Assembly: GCF_005876835.1 (NCBI RefSeq)
Contig: NZ_PPSW01000014.1
Location: 186,001-250,000 of the forward strand
DNA: 64,000 nucleotides
Direction of reading: 5' to 3'
Source of the DNA: Pseudoalteromonas phenolica
GTDB taxonomy: Bacteria; Pseudomonadota; Gammaproteobacteria; Enterobacterales; Alteromonadaceae
Numbering within the stretch: the stretch's first letter is position 1; each line of letters begins with the position of its first letter. A program made the translations under genes and the position numbers. Under the pieces are notes generated by a model. It made no database searches and was not told the origin of the DNA. It saw nothing but the letters and a program-made list of their open reading frames with translations. Shown piece by piece: positions 1-7,406 of this stretch.

Positions 1-197
1 ACCCGCTGATATTAGAATGCTATTCGCTTTCCGGTGCCTATGACCACTTAATGAAAGTCGTTGCGCGGTCAAACAAAGCGCTCTCTCGTTTTATACTCAA
101 AGAATTAAGAAGCTTTCCTGAGATCAAAGAAGCACAAACCCTGTTTGTACTCGATCAGGTTAAACACACCACTGCCTTACCTGTAGAAGTAGATTAA
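1..197 (+). CDS. Lrp/AsnC family regulator, C-terminal fragment (5' end outside window)
   Basis: The frame is open from the window edge to TAA at 195-197, giving about 64 residues. The peptide ECYSLSGAYDHLMKV followed by a helix and a final strand (TLFVLDQVKHTTALPV) matches the ligand-binding/oligomerisation (RAM) domain of Lrp/AsnC regulators, where the G-x-Y-D turn forms the effector pocket. The DNA-binding half lies upstream of the window, so the target genes cannot be judged. The paralogue cannot be told from this fragment. Confidence 0.8.
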   Translation, partial: PLILECYSLSGAYDHLMKVVARSNKALSRFILKELRSFPEIKEAQTLFVLDQVKHTTALPVEVD

Positions 198-216
198 AGT
201 ATTGTCTTTTTACACG

Positions 217-582
217 TTAACTCAATTCAATATCGTGAGATTCTGACCACTGTCGCAATACTTCTAAAATACTCAAGGCTGAGCGCCCAAACTCTGTGAG
301 CTCATAGGTCACAGCAACAGGGCGTTCACTGATTACTTTGCGCAACACCATGCCTTCTTGCTCTAACTCTTTGAGCCGTTGGTCGACCATTTTCTTGGTG
401 GCGCCGCCTAACATACGTGACAAATCATTGAATCTCACTGGCTCATCTTTTAAGTGATAAATAATCGAGCCCTTCCACTTACCACCAATTAAACGCATGC
501 CTTTTTCTATAGCACAGGGTTCAGTACAGGCATCTAAAACTTTTTTTCGCCCTTTACTATCTGTTTTTAATCGACTTTTCAT
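217..582 (-). CDS. HxlR-family winged-helix regulator, probably redox/electrophile sensing
   Basis: At 121 aa this has the usual HxlR length. The family hallmark follows an N-terminal cysteine pair (C19, C23): an IGGKWKGSIIYHL helix, then the recognition segment LGGATKKMVDQRLKELE and a wing ending in YELTEFGRS. HxlR proteins of the QorR/YodB/HypR type sense quinones or disulfide stress through N-terminal cysteines. The gene is divergent from mdaB, a quinone reductase, with about 107 bp between them holding two TAGGTT repeats that are plausible binding sites. I infer it represses mdaB and possibly the two genes after it. The redox role is inference from the cysteines and context. Confidence 0.85.
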   Translation of the reverse strand: MKSRLKTDSKGRKKVLDACTEPCAIEKGMRLIGGKWKGSIIYHLKDEPVRFNDLSRMLGGATKKMVDQRLKELEQEGMVLRKVISERPVAVTYELTEFGRSALSILEVLRQWSESHDIELS

Positions 583-602
583 TTTTTGACGCTCATTTTT
601 AC

Positions 603-656
603 TAGGTTACTAAAAGTATACTAATTGATTAAGGTGAATAGGTTCCTAAAATATAC
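603..656. promoter_or_regulatory. Paired direct repeats, candidate HxlR operator between hxlR-like gene and mdaB
   Basis: Two similar 18-19 bp words lie in the same orientation in the divergent promoter region: TAGGTTACTAAAAGTATAC at 603-621 and TAGGTTCCTAAAATATAC at 639-656. Their starts are 36 bp apart, which would place two dimers on one DNA face or close to it. Assignment to the adjacent HxlR protein is inference. Confidence 0.5.
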
Positions 657-689
657 CACAAGTTAATTGCAAACACACTGGAGCAAAAC

Positions 690-1271
690 ATGAGCAATAT
701 TTTAATCATCAATGGTCATCAGTATTACCCGTTCTCTGAAGGTAAGTTAAACGCAACCTTGGTAGACAAAGCTGTCAGCATTTTTCAAAGCAAGGGTCAT
801 TCAACTCGCGTTGTGACGATGCAAGACAACATCGACGTCGAAAAAGAGCTTGAAAACCACCAATGGGCTGACTATGTATTCTTACAAACACCGGTCAATT
901 GGATGGGCGTAACTTGGTCTTTCAAAAAGTATATGGATGAAGTTTACACAGCAGGTATGGGCGGTGCACTGTGCTTAGGTGACGGTCGAAATGAACAAGC
1001 ACCTAAAGCCAACTATGGCAAAGGCGGAACAATGACGGGCACTAAATACATGCTTTCACTGACATTTAATGCACCTGAAGAATCATTTAACGACACTAAT
1101 GACTTTTTTGAAGGTAAGTCAGTTGATGACTTAATGTTCCCTATGCATATGAATTTTAAGTTTTTTGATATGCAACCTATGGCCACATTTGCCTGCTTCG
1201 ATGTGATGAAAAACGCCGATATTGAGAACGATTTAAAACGCTTTGAAGCACATTTAAACGCACATTTTTAA
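690..1271 (+). CDS. mdaB: NAD(P)H quinone oxidoreductase, MdaB family
   Basis: The 193-aa protein has a flavodoxin-like fold and starts [13 protein letters not shown], matching MdaB (modulator of drug activity B). Other MdaB landmarks are [20 protein letters not shown] around residues 66-85, YGKGG near 109 and [15 protein letters not shown]. MdaB uses FAD and NAD(P)H to reduce quinones by two electrons, avoiding semiquinone radicals, and acts in the cytoplasm. It is divergent from the HxlR regulator and is followed 21 bp later by a thioredoxin-fold protein and then a cupin, suggesting one small oxidative/electrophile-stress operon. Confidence 0.92.
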   Translation: MSNILIINGHQYYPFSEGKLNATLVDKAVSIFQSKGHSTRVVTMQDNIDVEKELENHQWADYVFLQTPVNWMGVTWSFKKYMDEVYTAGMGGALCLGDGRNEQAPKANYGKGGTMTGTKYMLSLTFNAPEESFNDTNDFFEGKSVDDLMFPMHMNFKFFDMQPMATFACFDVMKNADIENDLKRFEAHLNAHF

Positions 1272-1292
1272 GATTCACTCTAGGATAATAAA

Positions 1293-1835
1293 ATGAACTC
1301 AGATTACACGACTAAACTTCATGCGGGCGCTGTTTTTCCTGACATCACTGCCACTTTACTCAGTGGTGAGTCAGTCAATCTTGCAAAGCCAAAGGCTGGT
1401 TTTGATTGGAAACTTGTGCTGGTGTATCGTGGTAAGCATTGCCCTTTATGTACTCGCTATCTCAACCAGCTAGAGCAGTTTAAAGGCGCCCTAGCAGACA
1501 TTGGCGTCGATATTATTGCCGCCTCTGGTGATAGTAAAACTCAGCTAGAGGCGCACAGTGAGCAATTAGAAGTAAGCTATGACATAAGTTATGGATTAAG
1601 CGTTGAGCAAATGAAAACGCTTGGGTTATACATCTCTGATCCACGCTCAGAACAAGAAACTGATCACCCATTTGCAGAGCCTGGTCTGTTCGTAATAAAC
1701 GCTGAAGGTCATATTCAAGTGGTCGACATTTCAAATAACCCGTTTGTACGTCCTAAACTGCAAGCACTCGTAAATGGCTTAGCTTGGATCAGAAACCCAG
1801 ACAATAACTACCCTATTCGTGGTATGCACAGGTAA
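1293..1835 (+). CDS. Peroxiredoxin-like (AhpC/TSA superfamily) protein with CxxC motif
   Basis: This 180-aa thioredoxin-fold protein begins with the redoxin pattern (AGAVFPDITATLLSGE, then WKLVLVYRGKHCPLC). Its cysteines C50 and C53 form a CPLC pair where classic peroxiredoxins have a PxxxTxxC peroxidatic site. It therefore belongs to the peroxiredoxin-like AhpC/TSA branch of unclear substrate, not to a standard 2-Cys enzyme. The later GDSKTQLEAH and EPGLFVI segments fit the same fold. It lies 21 bp after mdaB and 4 bp before the cupin gene, so it is probably co-transcribed and part of the same stress response. A peroxide or disulfide reductase role is plausible but unproven. Confidence 0.8.
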   Translation: MNSDYTTKLHAGAVFPDITATLLSGESVNLAKPKAGFDWKLVLVYRGKHCPLCTRYLNQLEQFKGALADIGVDIIAASGDSKTQLEAHSEQLEVSYDISYGLSVEQMKTLGLYISDPRSEQETDHPFAEPGLFVINAEGHIQVVDISNNPFVRPKLQALVNGLAWIRNPDNNYPIRGMHR

Positions 1836-1839
1836 GTTT

Positions 1840-2211
1840 ATGTTTAATAAATTAACTGGATTTTGCTTTCTTTGTTTATTGTTGGTGTTCAATGTACAAG
1901 CCAAGCCTGTTTATGAACATGCGCATCTTGCTTCACCTGAGCACTACAGCGTTTTGCTTGAAAACGAACAGGTACTGGTACTCAAAATGGTACTTAAACC
2001 CGGTGAGAGTGATCGTTTTCATAAGCACAATGCCAAAACCGTGTATTTTCAACAAGGTGGCCGTGCTGTGATAAAAACTGAAAATGCATCACTCAACATC
2101 GATATCCCTGATGGCCACACTATGTGGCACGATCAATGGGTACATCAAGTCAGTAATGTTGGCGACACCGAAATTATTGCGATTATTGTGGAGTCAAAGC
2201 AGACAAACTAA
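1840..2211 (+). CDS. Secreted cupin-domain protein
   Basis: The likely start is ATG 1840, since a signal peptide (MFNKLTGFCFLCLLLVFNVQA) begins there and AGGTAAG lies just upstream; this leaves 4 bp after the previous stop. A GTG start at 1819 would add seven residues before the signal and overlap the upstream gene. The mature protein of about 100 aa has a single cupin core: PGESDRFHKHNAKTVYF gives the first cupin motif with its histidines, and DGHTMWHDQWVHQV the second. Such cupins bind a metal and often scavenge or isomerise small molecules, but substrate cannot be read from sequence. It is the last gene of the mdaB group and ends at a strong hairpin. Confidence 0.75.
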   Translation: MFNKLTGFCFLCLLLVFNVQAKPVYEHAHLASPEHYSVLLENEQVLVLKMVLKPGESDRFHKHNAKTVYFQQGGRAVIKTENASLNIDIPDGHTMWHDQWVHQVSNVGDTEIIAIIVESKQTN

Positions 2212-2244
2212 GATGTGATTTTAGGCAACAAATTGAATACCAAA

Positions 2245-2287
2245 ACAAAAACGCCTTTTAGTGCGAGCGCTAAAAGGCGTTTTTAAT
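2245..2287. terminator. Bidirectional intrinsic terminator (cupin gene / tetR)
   Basis: An 11-bp perfect stem (ACGCCTTTTAG at 2251-2261 with CTAAAAGGCGT at 2270-2280) has A-rich sequence on the left and TTTTT on the right. It serves the plus-strand cupin gene and the minus-strand tetR gene, which converge here. Confidence 0.85.
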
Positions 2288-2297
2288 ATTTATCAGC

Positions 2298-2909
2298 CTA
2301 AACTTCGTAGTAGGCCAAGAAGAAGTCGATGGTATCTTCAGCCAATTTAGTGATCTCTTGCTCAGTCAATGACTCTGCTTGATGCAAAATTTGCGGCCAA
2401 AATGCTTGGCCTTTTAATAAGCTCACCAACTGCTCGTGCGCTAAACGTGGCTCAGCCTCTTTTATTTTGCCATCCTGCATGGCCGACTTTAACCATCGGA
2501 TTGTTGTCGTTTCTTGTTCGAAAAACTCACCAATGTTATCGACAAATTTGTCTGGATTGAATAAACACACACCCATTGCAACGCGAATAAGCTCGTGCAT
2601 TTTTTTGTCATTCATGAACTGAATTTCTTTCACCACCAGCTCATGAAGTTGCGCTTTTACAGGGGTCGTCGCATCGTAAGGAAAGTCGTGGTTTACGAAG
2701 TTTTGGCTCCAAATATCTTTAATTATTTCAGTAACTAAAGTTTCTTTATTTTGGAAATGATTGTACACGGTACGCTTCGACACGCCAGCAGTTTCGGCCA
2801 CTTTGTCCATGCTGGTATCGCTCACACCATATTTTTGAAACGCTTCGACTGCACCATTCACTATGGCTTCGCGCTTAAGCTCACTTCGTGTTTTTTTAAC
2901 TTCGCTCAT
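2298..2909 (-). CDS. TetR/AcrR-family repressor of the adjacent RND efflux genes
   Basis: The protein is 203 aa with an N-terminal TetR helix-turn-helix (residues about 10-55: VEAFQKYGVSDTSMDKVAETAG, then VSKRTVYNHFQNKETL). The C-terminal effector domain resembles the AefR-like group. It is divergent from the MFP and RND genes, with AGTAAACT-type inverted repeats between them. By the common arrangement of AcrR-like regulators it probably represses both itself and the pump until a hydrophobic ligand binds. The ligand is unknown. Confidence 0.88.
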   Translation of the reverse strand: MSEVKKTRSELKREAIVNGAVEAFQKYGVSDTSMDKVAETAGVSKRTVYNHFQNKETLVTEIIKDIWSQNFVNHDFPYDATTPVKAQLHELVVKEIQFMNDKKMHELIRVAMGVCLFNPDKFVDNIGEFFEQETTTIRWLKSAMQDGKIKEAEPRLAHEQLVSLLKGQAFWPQILHQAESLTEQEITKLAEDTIDFFLAYYEV

Positions 2910-2952
2910 AACTCACTCTCAGATATCTGATTGAGTTATTTTTACACTAATT

Positions 2953-2999
2953 AGTTTACTTTTCAAATTTCACCAGTAAACTACACCGTACAGTTTACT
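2953..2999. promoter_or_regulatory. Candidate TetR operator: AGTAAACT inverted repeat plus extra half-site
   Basis: AGTAAACT (2975-2982) and AGTTTACT (2992-2999) form 8-bp arms around a 9-bp spacer. A further AGTTTAC half-site lies at 2953-2959. The repeats fall in the divergent tetR/efflux intergenic region. Binding by the adjacent TetR protein is inferred from position. Confidence 0.6.
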
Positions 3000-3081
3000 T
3001 GCAACTTTACTGTTTCTGCTTGAGATCCAGCAACAAGCAAGTCGAAAAAATTAATTTAACTTATTGGCGAGCCTATACAGT

Positions 3082-4176
3082 ATGAAACTTAATGCTTTAG
3101 TTAATCTTACGACTCTCAAAGTCACGACTGCATTTATTATGACAATCGCTATGACGTCTGCCCTCACCGCTTGCGCGCCTGCCAACGAGCAACAAACAGA
3201 CACGCAAGTTGTTCAAACGGTAAAACTTGCCCCTGTTATGACCAACGCGAAGCAATATACCCGCACTTTTCCTGCTGAAGTTGCGGCAGTTAAAACCATA
3301 GATTTAAGTTTTGAAGTGTCAGGTCGTCTTATTAATACCAAGCTGCAAACTGGATCTGTGGCGAATGAAGGTGAGATTTTGGCGCAAATCGACCCAACTC
3401 TTTTCAAACAAAGAGTACAAGAAGCCCAAACGCGATTGAACCAAGCCGCAAGAGATTTAAAGCGTATTGAAGCGACAGCTAAAAATGGTTTGGCCTCTCA
3501 AAGCCAATTAGACAATGCGAAAACTAACTTTGAATTGGCTGAAATCGCCCTGAGTAAAGCCGAGCAAGACTTAAGTTACACCACGCTTTCGGCGCCATTT
3601 AATGCACAAGTATCTGAACGCTTAGTCGAAAACGGTAACTATGTAAAAGCTGGCGACATCATCGCCAAATTGCAAGATGTTTCGCTATTTTACTTCAACG
3701 TGAATGTGCCTGAGCGCCTGCTTAGTAGCTACCAACAAGGTAGTTTAGTCAAAACTGAAGCCCATATTATTTCTACTCCAGAAAAGAAGTATGAACTTAC
3801 TTACATAGAGCATGCCACACAGCCTGATCCCATTACACAAACATACAAAGTCGTATTTGCTGCACAGGTCAGCGACAACAGTTTAACACCCGGTGCTCGC
3901 GCCATTGTTAAAGTCAGCCTCGAAGACAATGAAAACGATGATGTGATGTTAGTGCCTTTTAATGCACTGCAAGGTAGTAACGCTGACGGCTTTCATGTTT
4001 GGGCATACGACAAAGCCAATTCAACCGTGCAAAAACGCAGCGTCGAGGTACTTAAAGTTGATGCCAATATGGCTGCCATTGCTAAAGGTTTAAATAAAGA
4101 TGATTTAGTGGTTGCAGCCGGCGCACCGAAGATGCGTGAAGGTTTAGCGGTAAAACCGTATAAAGCGGAGCTATAA
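3082..4176 (+). CDS. RND efflux periplasmic adaptor (membrane fusion protein), lipoprotein
   Basis: ATG 3082 is chosen over the upstream TTG at 3064 because it gives a compact lipoprotein signal ending TSALTAC, with C31 as the lipidated residue. The 364-aa product follows the MFP order: barrel-sandwich strands (FEVSGRLINTKLQTGSVANEGEILAQIDPTLF), an alpha-hairpin of about 60 residues (VQEAQTRLNQAARDLKRIEAT...), the second half of the sandwich (LSAPFNAQVSERLVENG) and a beta-barrel. It links the inner-membrane pump encoded 2 bp downstream to an outer-membrane channel. No TolC-like gene is adjacent, so a shared TolC is likely. Confidence 0.9.
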   Translation: MKLNALVNLTTLKVTTAFIMTIAMTSALTACAPANEQQTDTQVVQTVKLAPVMTNAKQYTRTFPAEVAAVKTIDLSFEVSGRLINTKLQTGSVANEGEILAQIDPTLFKQRVQEAQTRLNQAARDLKRIEATAKNGLASQSQLDNAKTNFELAEIALSKAEQDLSYTTLSAPFNAQVSERLVENGNYVKAGDIIAKLQDVSLFYFNVNVPERLLSSYQQGSLVKTEAHIISTPEKKYELTYIEHATQPDPITQTYKVVFAAQVSDNSLTPGARAIVKVSLEDNENDDVMLVPFNALQGSNADGFHVWAYDKANSTVQKRSVEVLKVDANMAAIAKGLNKDDLVVAAGAPKMREGLAVKPYKAEL

Positions 4177-4178
4177 CC

Positions 4179-7100
4179 ATGGATATCGCACGTTATGCCA
4201 TAAAAAATCCAGTCAATATCTGGTTACTGGTAATAGTCTTTTTAGTCGGTGGTGCCGTTGCCCTTGGTAAAATTGGTCGCTTAGAAGATCCCGCCTTTAC
4301 CATTAAACAAGTGCAAGTCGTCACCCAGTTTCCCGGTGCCAGTGCCGAGAAAGTAGAGCGCGAAATCACAGAGCCTTTAGAAATTGCATTACAACAAATG
4401 CCGCAATTAAAGCGGTTAACCTCAATTTCTAAACCGGGCATTTCTGAAATTTCAGTCGAAGTGCAATCACATTTTGATTCTGATGTACTCCCCCAAATAT
4501 GGGATGAACTCAGAAAGCGCTTAAGAGATGCAGCAAAACAATTGCCTACCGGCAGCCACGCACCCAATGTGTATGATGATTTTGGTGATGTATACGGCAT
4601 GTATTACGCACTCAGTGCCCCTGATTTTTCGCTTCACGAATTACGTGAATTTGCCCGCGTTATTCGCCGTGAACTGTTAGTAACTGAAGGCGTTGCAAAA
4701 GTGCAAGTTAGCGGTGTTCAGCAAGAGCAGTTAGTGGCTTATATCAACCCTTTTCAACTATCGGGTTTAGGGATCTCTTTTCCTGATTTAACCAGACTAT
4801 TGCAAGAAAACCTGCAGCCATTTAACGGCGGCCGCGTTGAAGTGCAAGGTCGTCAACTTCGCTTAGTTGTTGAAAACCCGGTTGACCATATTGAAGAAAT
4901 TTATAACCTCACCTTAGTCGTACCAGGAACGAATCAGTCAATTAAAGTTCGTGACATCGCCACTTTAAAGTTTGAGCCAGTCGACATTCAACCTGTGCTT
5001 ATTCGTTATCAAGGTCACGATGCCATTACTCTGGCTGTTTCTGCCATTAATGATGTGAACATTGTTGAAGTAGGCCAACGTGTTAACGATAAAGCCAATG
5101 AATTACTGACAAAATTACCCGCAGGGATCACCCTCACGCCTATTTATGACCAAGCAGCCATTGTCGATGAGTCAGTAAAAGGCTTTATTAATAACTTGGT
5201 GCTATCGGTTGTGGTTGTAACATTAACCTTGATGCTATTTATGGGCTGGCGCTCAGGCGTGGTGGTTGGCTCTGTGCTATTAGTGACCGTGATGGGCACG
5301 GTGTTAATCATGTGGTTAATGGGATTACAGTTAGAACGTATCTCGTTAGGCGCGATGGTTATCGCGATGGGTATGCTGGTTGACAATGCCATCGTGGTTG
5401 CCGAAGGTATGATGCTGCGCATGAAGCAAGGTAAAAAAGCTGCTGAAGCTGCAAGCTTTATTGTTAAAAGAACACAGTGGCCATTACTGGGCGCAACCAT
5501 TATAGGGATCGCAGCATTCTCTGGTATTGGTTTATCTGACGATGCGACCGGTGAATTTCTGTATTCTTTATTCGCCGTTGTTTTAGTGTCTTTAATGCTG
5601 AGCTGGGTGCTCGCCATCACAGTCGTGCCGCTGTTTGGTAAGTACTTTTACAAAGTTGAACAAAACCAAGCTGACCAACAACAGCATAGTGCATTTTACC
5701 GTGGCTATGAAAAAGTACTTCGTGGTGCGCTTAAGTTCCGCTGGCTCACCGTCGCTGGCTTATTCGCAATCACAGTTGTGGCATATGGCAGTTTTGGCTT
5801 AGTCAAACAAGGGTTCTTTCCGCCATCAAATGCGCCATTGTTCTTTGTGCATTATTGGGGCCCGCAAGGCCAAGATATTCGCGAGACCACCCGTAAAGTC
5901 GCGCTTACCGAAGCACTTATTTTAGAGCATGATGAAGTCGAGTCTGTAACGAGTTTTGTTGGTCGAGGGGCCGATAGATTCACCCTAACTTATGCGCCAC
6001 AGCAACCAAATGAAAGCTATGGCTACTTCTTGGTACGCACGCACAATCGCGATGAAATCGATGGTCTGATCCAAAAGCTCAATAGCAGTATGCCTGCGCT
6101 CGATTTAAATGCCGATTTTTATACTGAGCGTATGCAATTTGGCCCAGGAGGAAGCGCAAAACTCGCGGTTAGATTCTCAGGTCCAGATGCCGAGGTACTG
6201 CGAGAACTTGCCGAACAAGCCGAACTGTTGATGATAAATGATGGTCAAATTCGAGATATTCGTCATAACTGGCGTGAAAAAGGGCTTGTGCTGAATGCCC
6301 ATTACGACTCTGTCAGCGCAGGTATTGCTGCTGTATCTCGTAACGATTTCGCACAAGCCATTCAATACGCATCAAATGGACTTGAGTTAGGTAAGTTACA
6401 AAATGGTGATTACAGCTACTCAATCAAAGCCAAAGTGGCAGGTGTTGAGCAAAACGATATCGAAGCCATTGAAAACAGCCAAGTTTGGAGTTCATCACAG
6501 CGCACTTATATTCCCTTTAAACAGGTTTCAAAGGGAGTTGAATTAGAAAATGAAGAAACCCTAATTCATCGTCGAGATCGTGTTAGAACCATTACCATTT
6601 CGGCAGAGCCAGGCTTTAACGAAACCGCTGGTAAAGCGTTTGCACGCATTAAGCCACAAATTGAAGCCCTACCACTGCCTGATGGCTACAAAATTGAATG
6701 GGGTGGCGAGTACGAATCATCAAGAGATGCGCAAGAAGCCCTAGGAACAGGTCTACCAGCTGGTTTCTTAGTCATGTTACTCGTGTCTATTTTGCTATTT
6801 GGTCGCGTACGTCAGCCGCTCATTATCTGGCTTGTGGTGCCAATGGCCGCAGTAGGTGTGGTAACAGGCCTGCTCGTCACTGATATGCCGTTTGGCTTTA
6901 TGTCACTGCTCGGATTTTTAAGTCTATTTGGCATGTTGATTAAGAACGCCATTGTGTTACTTGAAGAAATTGACCTGCAAATTGCCGAAGGCATCGAGCC
7001 AAGAGAAGCGATTGTTTCAGCAAGTAGCTCGCGTTTGCGCCCTGTTGCACTGGCTGCAATTACTACTATTTTAGGTATGGCACCACTATTGAGCGATGCG

Positions 7101-7223
7101 TTCTTTGCGGATATGTCAGTGACCATTATGGGCGGTTTAGCATTTGCAACCATCTTAACCTTGATAGCAGTCCCTGTGTTTTACAGTCTGTTTTATCGAT
7201 TAAGTTATCGTAAAACCGCTTAA
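4179..7223 (+). CDS. RND-family efflux permease (AcrB-like)
   Basis: This 1014-aa protein has the RND layout: TM1 at the N-terminus, a porter domain, TMs 2-6 around 330-490, TM7, a second porter domain and TMs 8-12 at the end. The TM4 motif GMLVDNAIVVAEGM keeps the first proton-relay aspartate but has Asn where AcrB has its second Asp, as in several AcrB-like subfamilies. The late motif LFGMLIKNAIVLLEE is also typical. It uses the proton gradient to expel drugs or other amphiphiles. It starts 2 bp after the adaptor gene with GGAG upstream and is presumably controlled by the divergent TetR protein. Substrate range cannot be read from sequence. Confidence 0.93.
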   Translation: MDIARYAIKNPVNIWLLVIVFLVGGAVALGKIGRLEDPAFTIKQVQVVTQFPGASAEKVEREITEPLEIALQQMPQLKRLTSISKPGISEISVEVQSHFDSDVLPQIWDELRKRLRDAAKQLPTGSHAPNVYDDFGDVYGMYYALSAPDFSLHELREFARVIRRELLVTEGVAKVQVSGVQQEQLVAYINPFQLSGLGISFPDLTRLLQENLQPFNGGRVEVQGRQLRLVVENPVDHIEEIYNLTLVVPGTNQSIKVRDIATLKFEPVDIQPVLIRYQGHDAITLAVSAINDVNIVEVGQRVNDKANELLTKLPAGITLTPIYDQAAIVDESVKGFINNLVLSVVVVTLTLMLFMGWRSGVVVGSVLLVTVMGTVLIMWLMGLQLERISLGAMVIAMGMLVDNAIVVAEGMMLRMKQGKKAAEAASFIVKRTQWPLLGATIIGIAAFSGIGLSDDATGEFLYSLFAVVLVSLMLSWVLAITVVPLFGKYFYKVEQNQADQQQHSAFYRGYEKVLRGALKFRWLTVAGLFAITVVAYGSFGLVKQGFFPPSNAPLFFVHYWGPQGQDIRETTRKVALTEALILEHDEVESVTSFVGRGADRFTLTYAPQQPNESYGYFLVRTHNRDEIDGLIQKLNSSMPALDLNADFYTERMQFGPGGSAKLAVRFSGPDAEVLRELAEQAELLMINDGQIRDIRHNWREKGLVLNAHYDSVSAGIAAVSRNDFAQAIQYASNGLELGKLQNGDYSYSIKAKVAGVEQNDIEAIENSQVWSSSQRTYIPFKQVSKGVELENEETLIHRRDRVRTITISAEPGFNETAGKAFARIKPQIEALPLPDGYKIEWGGEYESSRDAQEALGTGLPAGFLVMLLVSILLFGRVRQPLIIWLVVPMAAVGVVTGLLVTDMPFGFMSLLGFLSLFGMLIKNAIVLLEEIDLQIAEGIEPREAIVSASSSRLRPVALAAITTILGMAPLLSDAFFADMSVTIMGGLAFATILTLIAVPVFYSLFYRLSYRKTA

Positions 7224-7247
7224 CAACTCCGCCTTCCCCAGCCACAG

Positions 7248-7279
7248 TGGGCTAACGATATTTGTTAGCCCATTTTTAT
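7248..7279 (+). terminator. Intrinsic terminator after the efflux operon
   Basis: The 9-bp stem TGGGCTAAC (7248-7256) pairs with GTTAGCCCA (7264-7272) and is followed by TTTTTATTT. Confidence 0.85.
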
Positions 7280-7406
7280 TTAAAAATGCCAAATATGAAG
7301 CCTCATCAACACTGTTGAAAAATACTCAACAGAAACAACTCTAGTGCGTAATATAAAATAATGTTTTTTGGTATATACTTTATTAAAATAGTTTCAATCA
7401 TTCGGC

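Noticed and set aside
5144-5620. 158-codon minus-strand frame antisense to the RND permease
   Set aside because: Antisense shadow of a conserved membrane region, Thr/Ile/Pro-rich with no family match.
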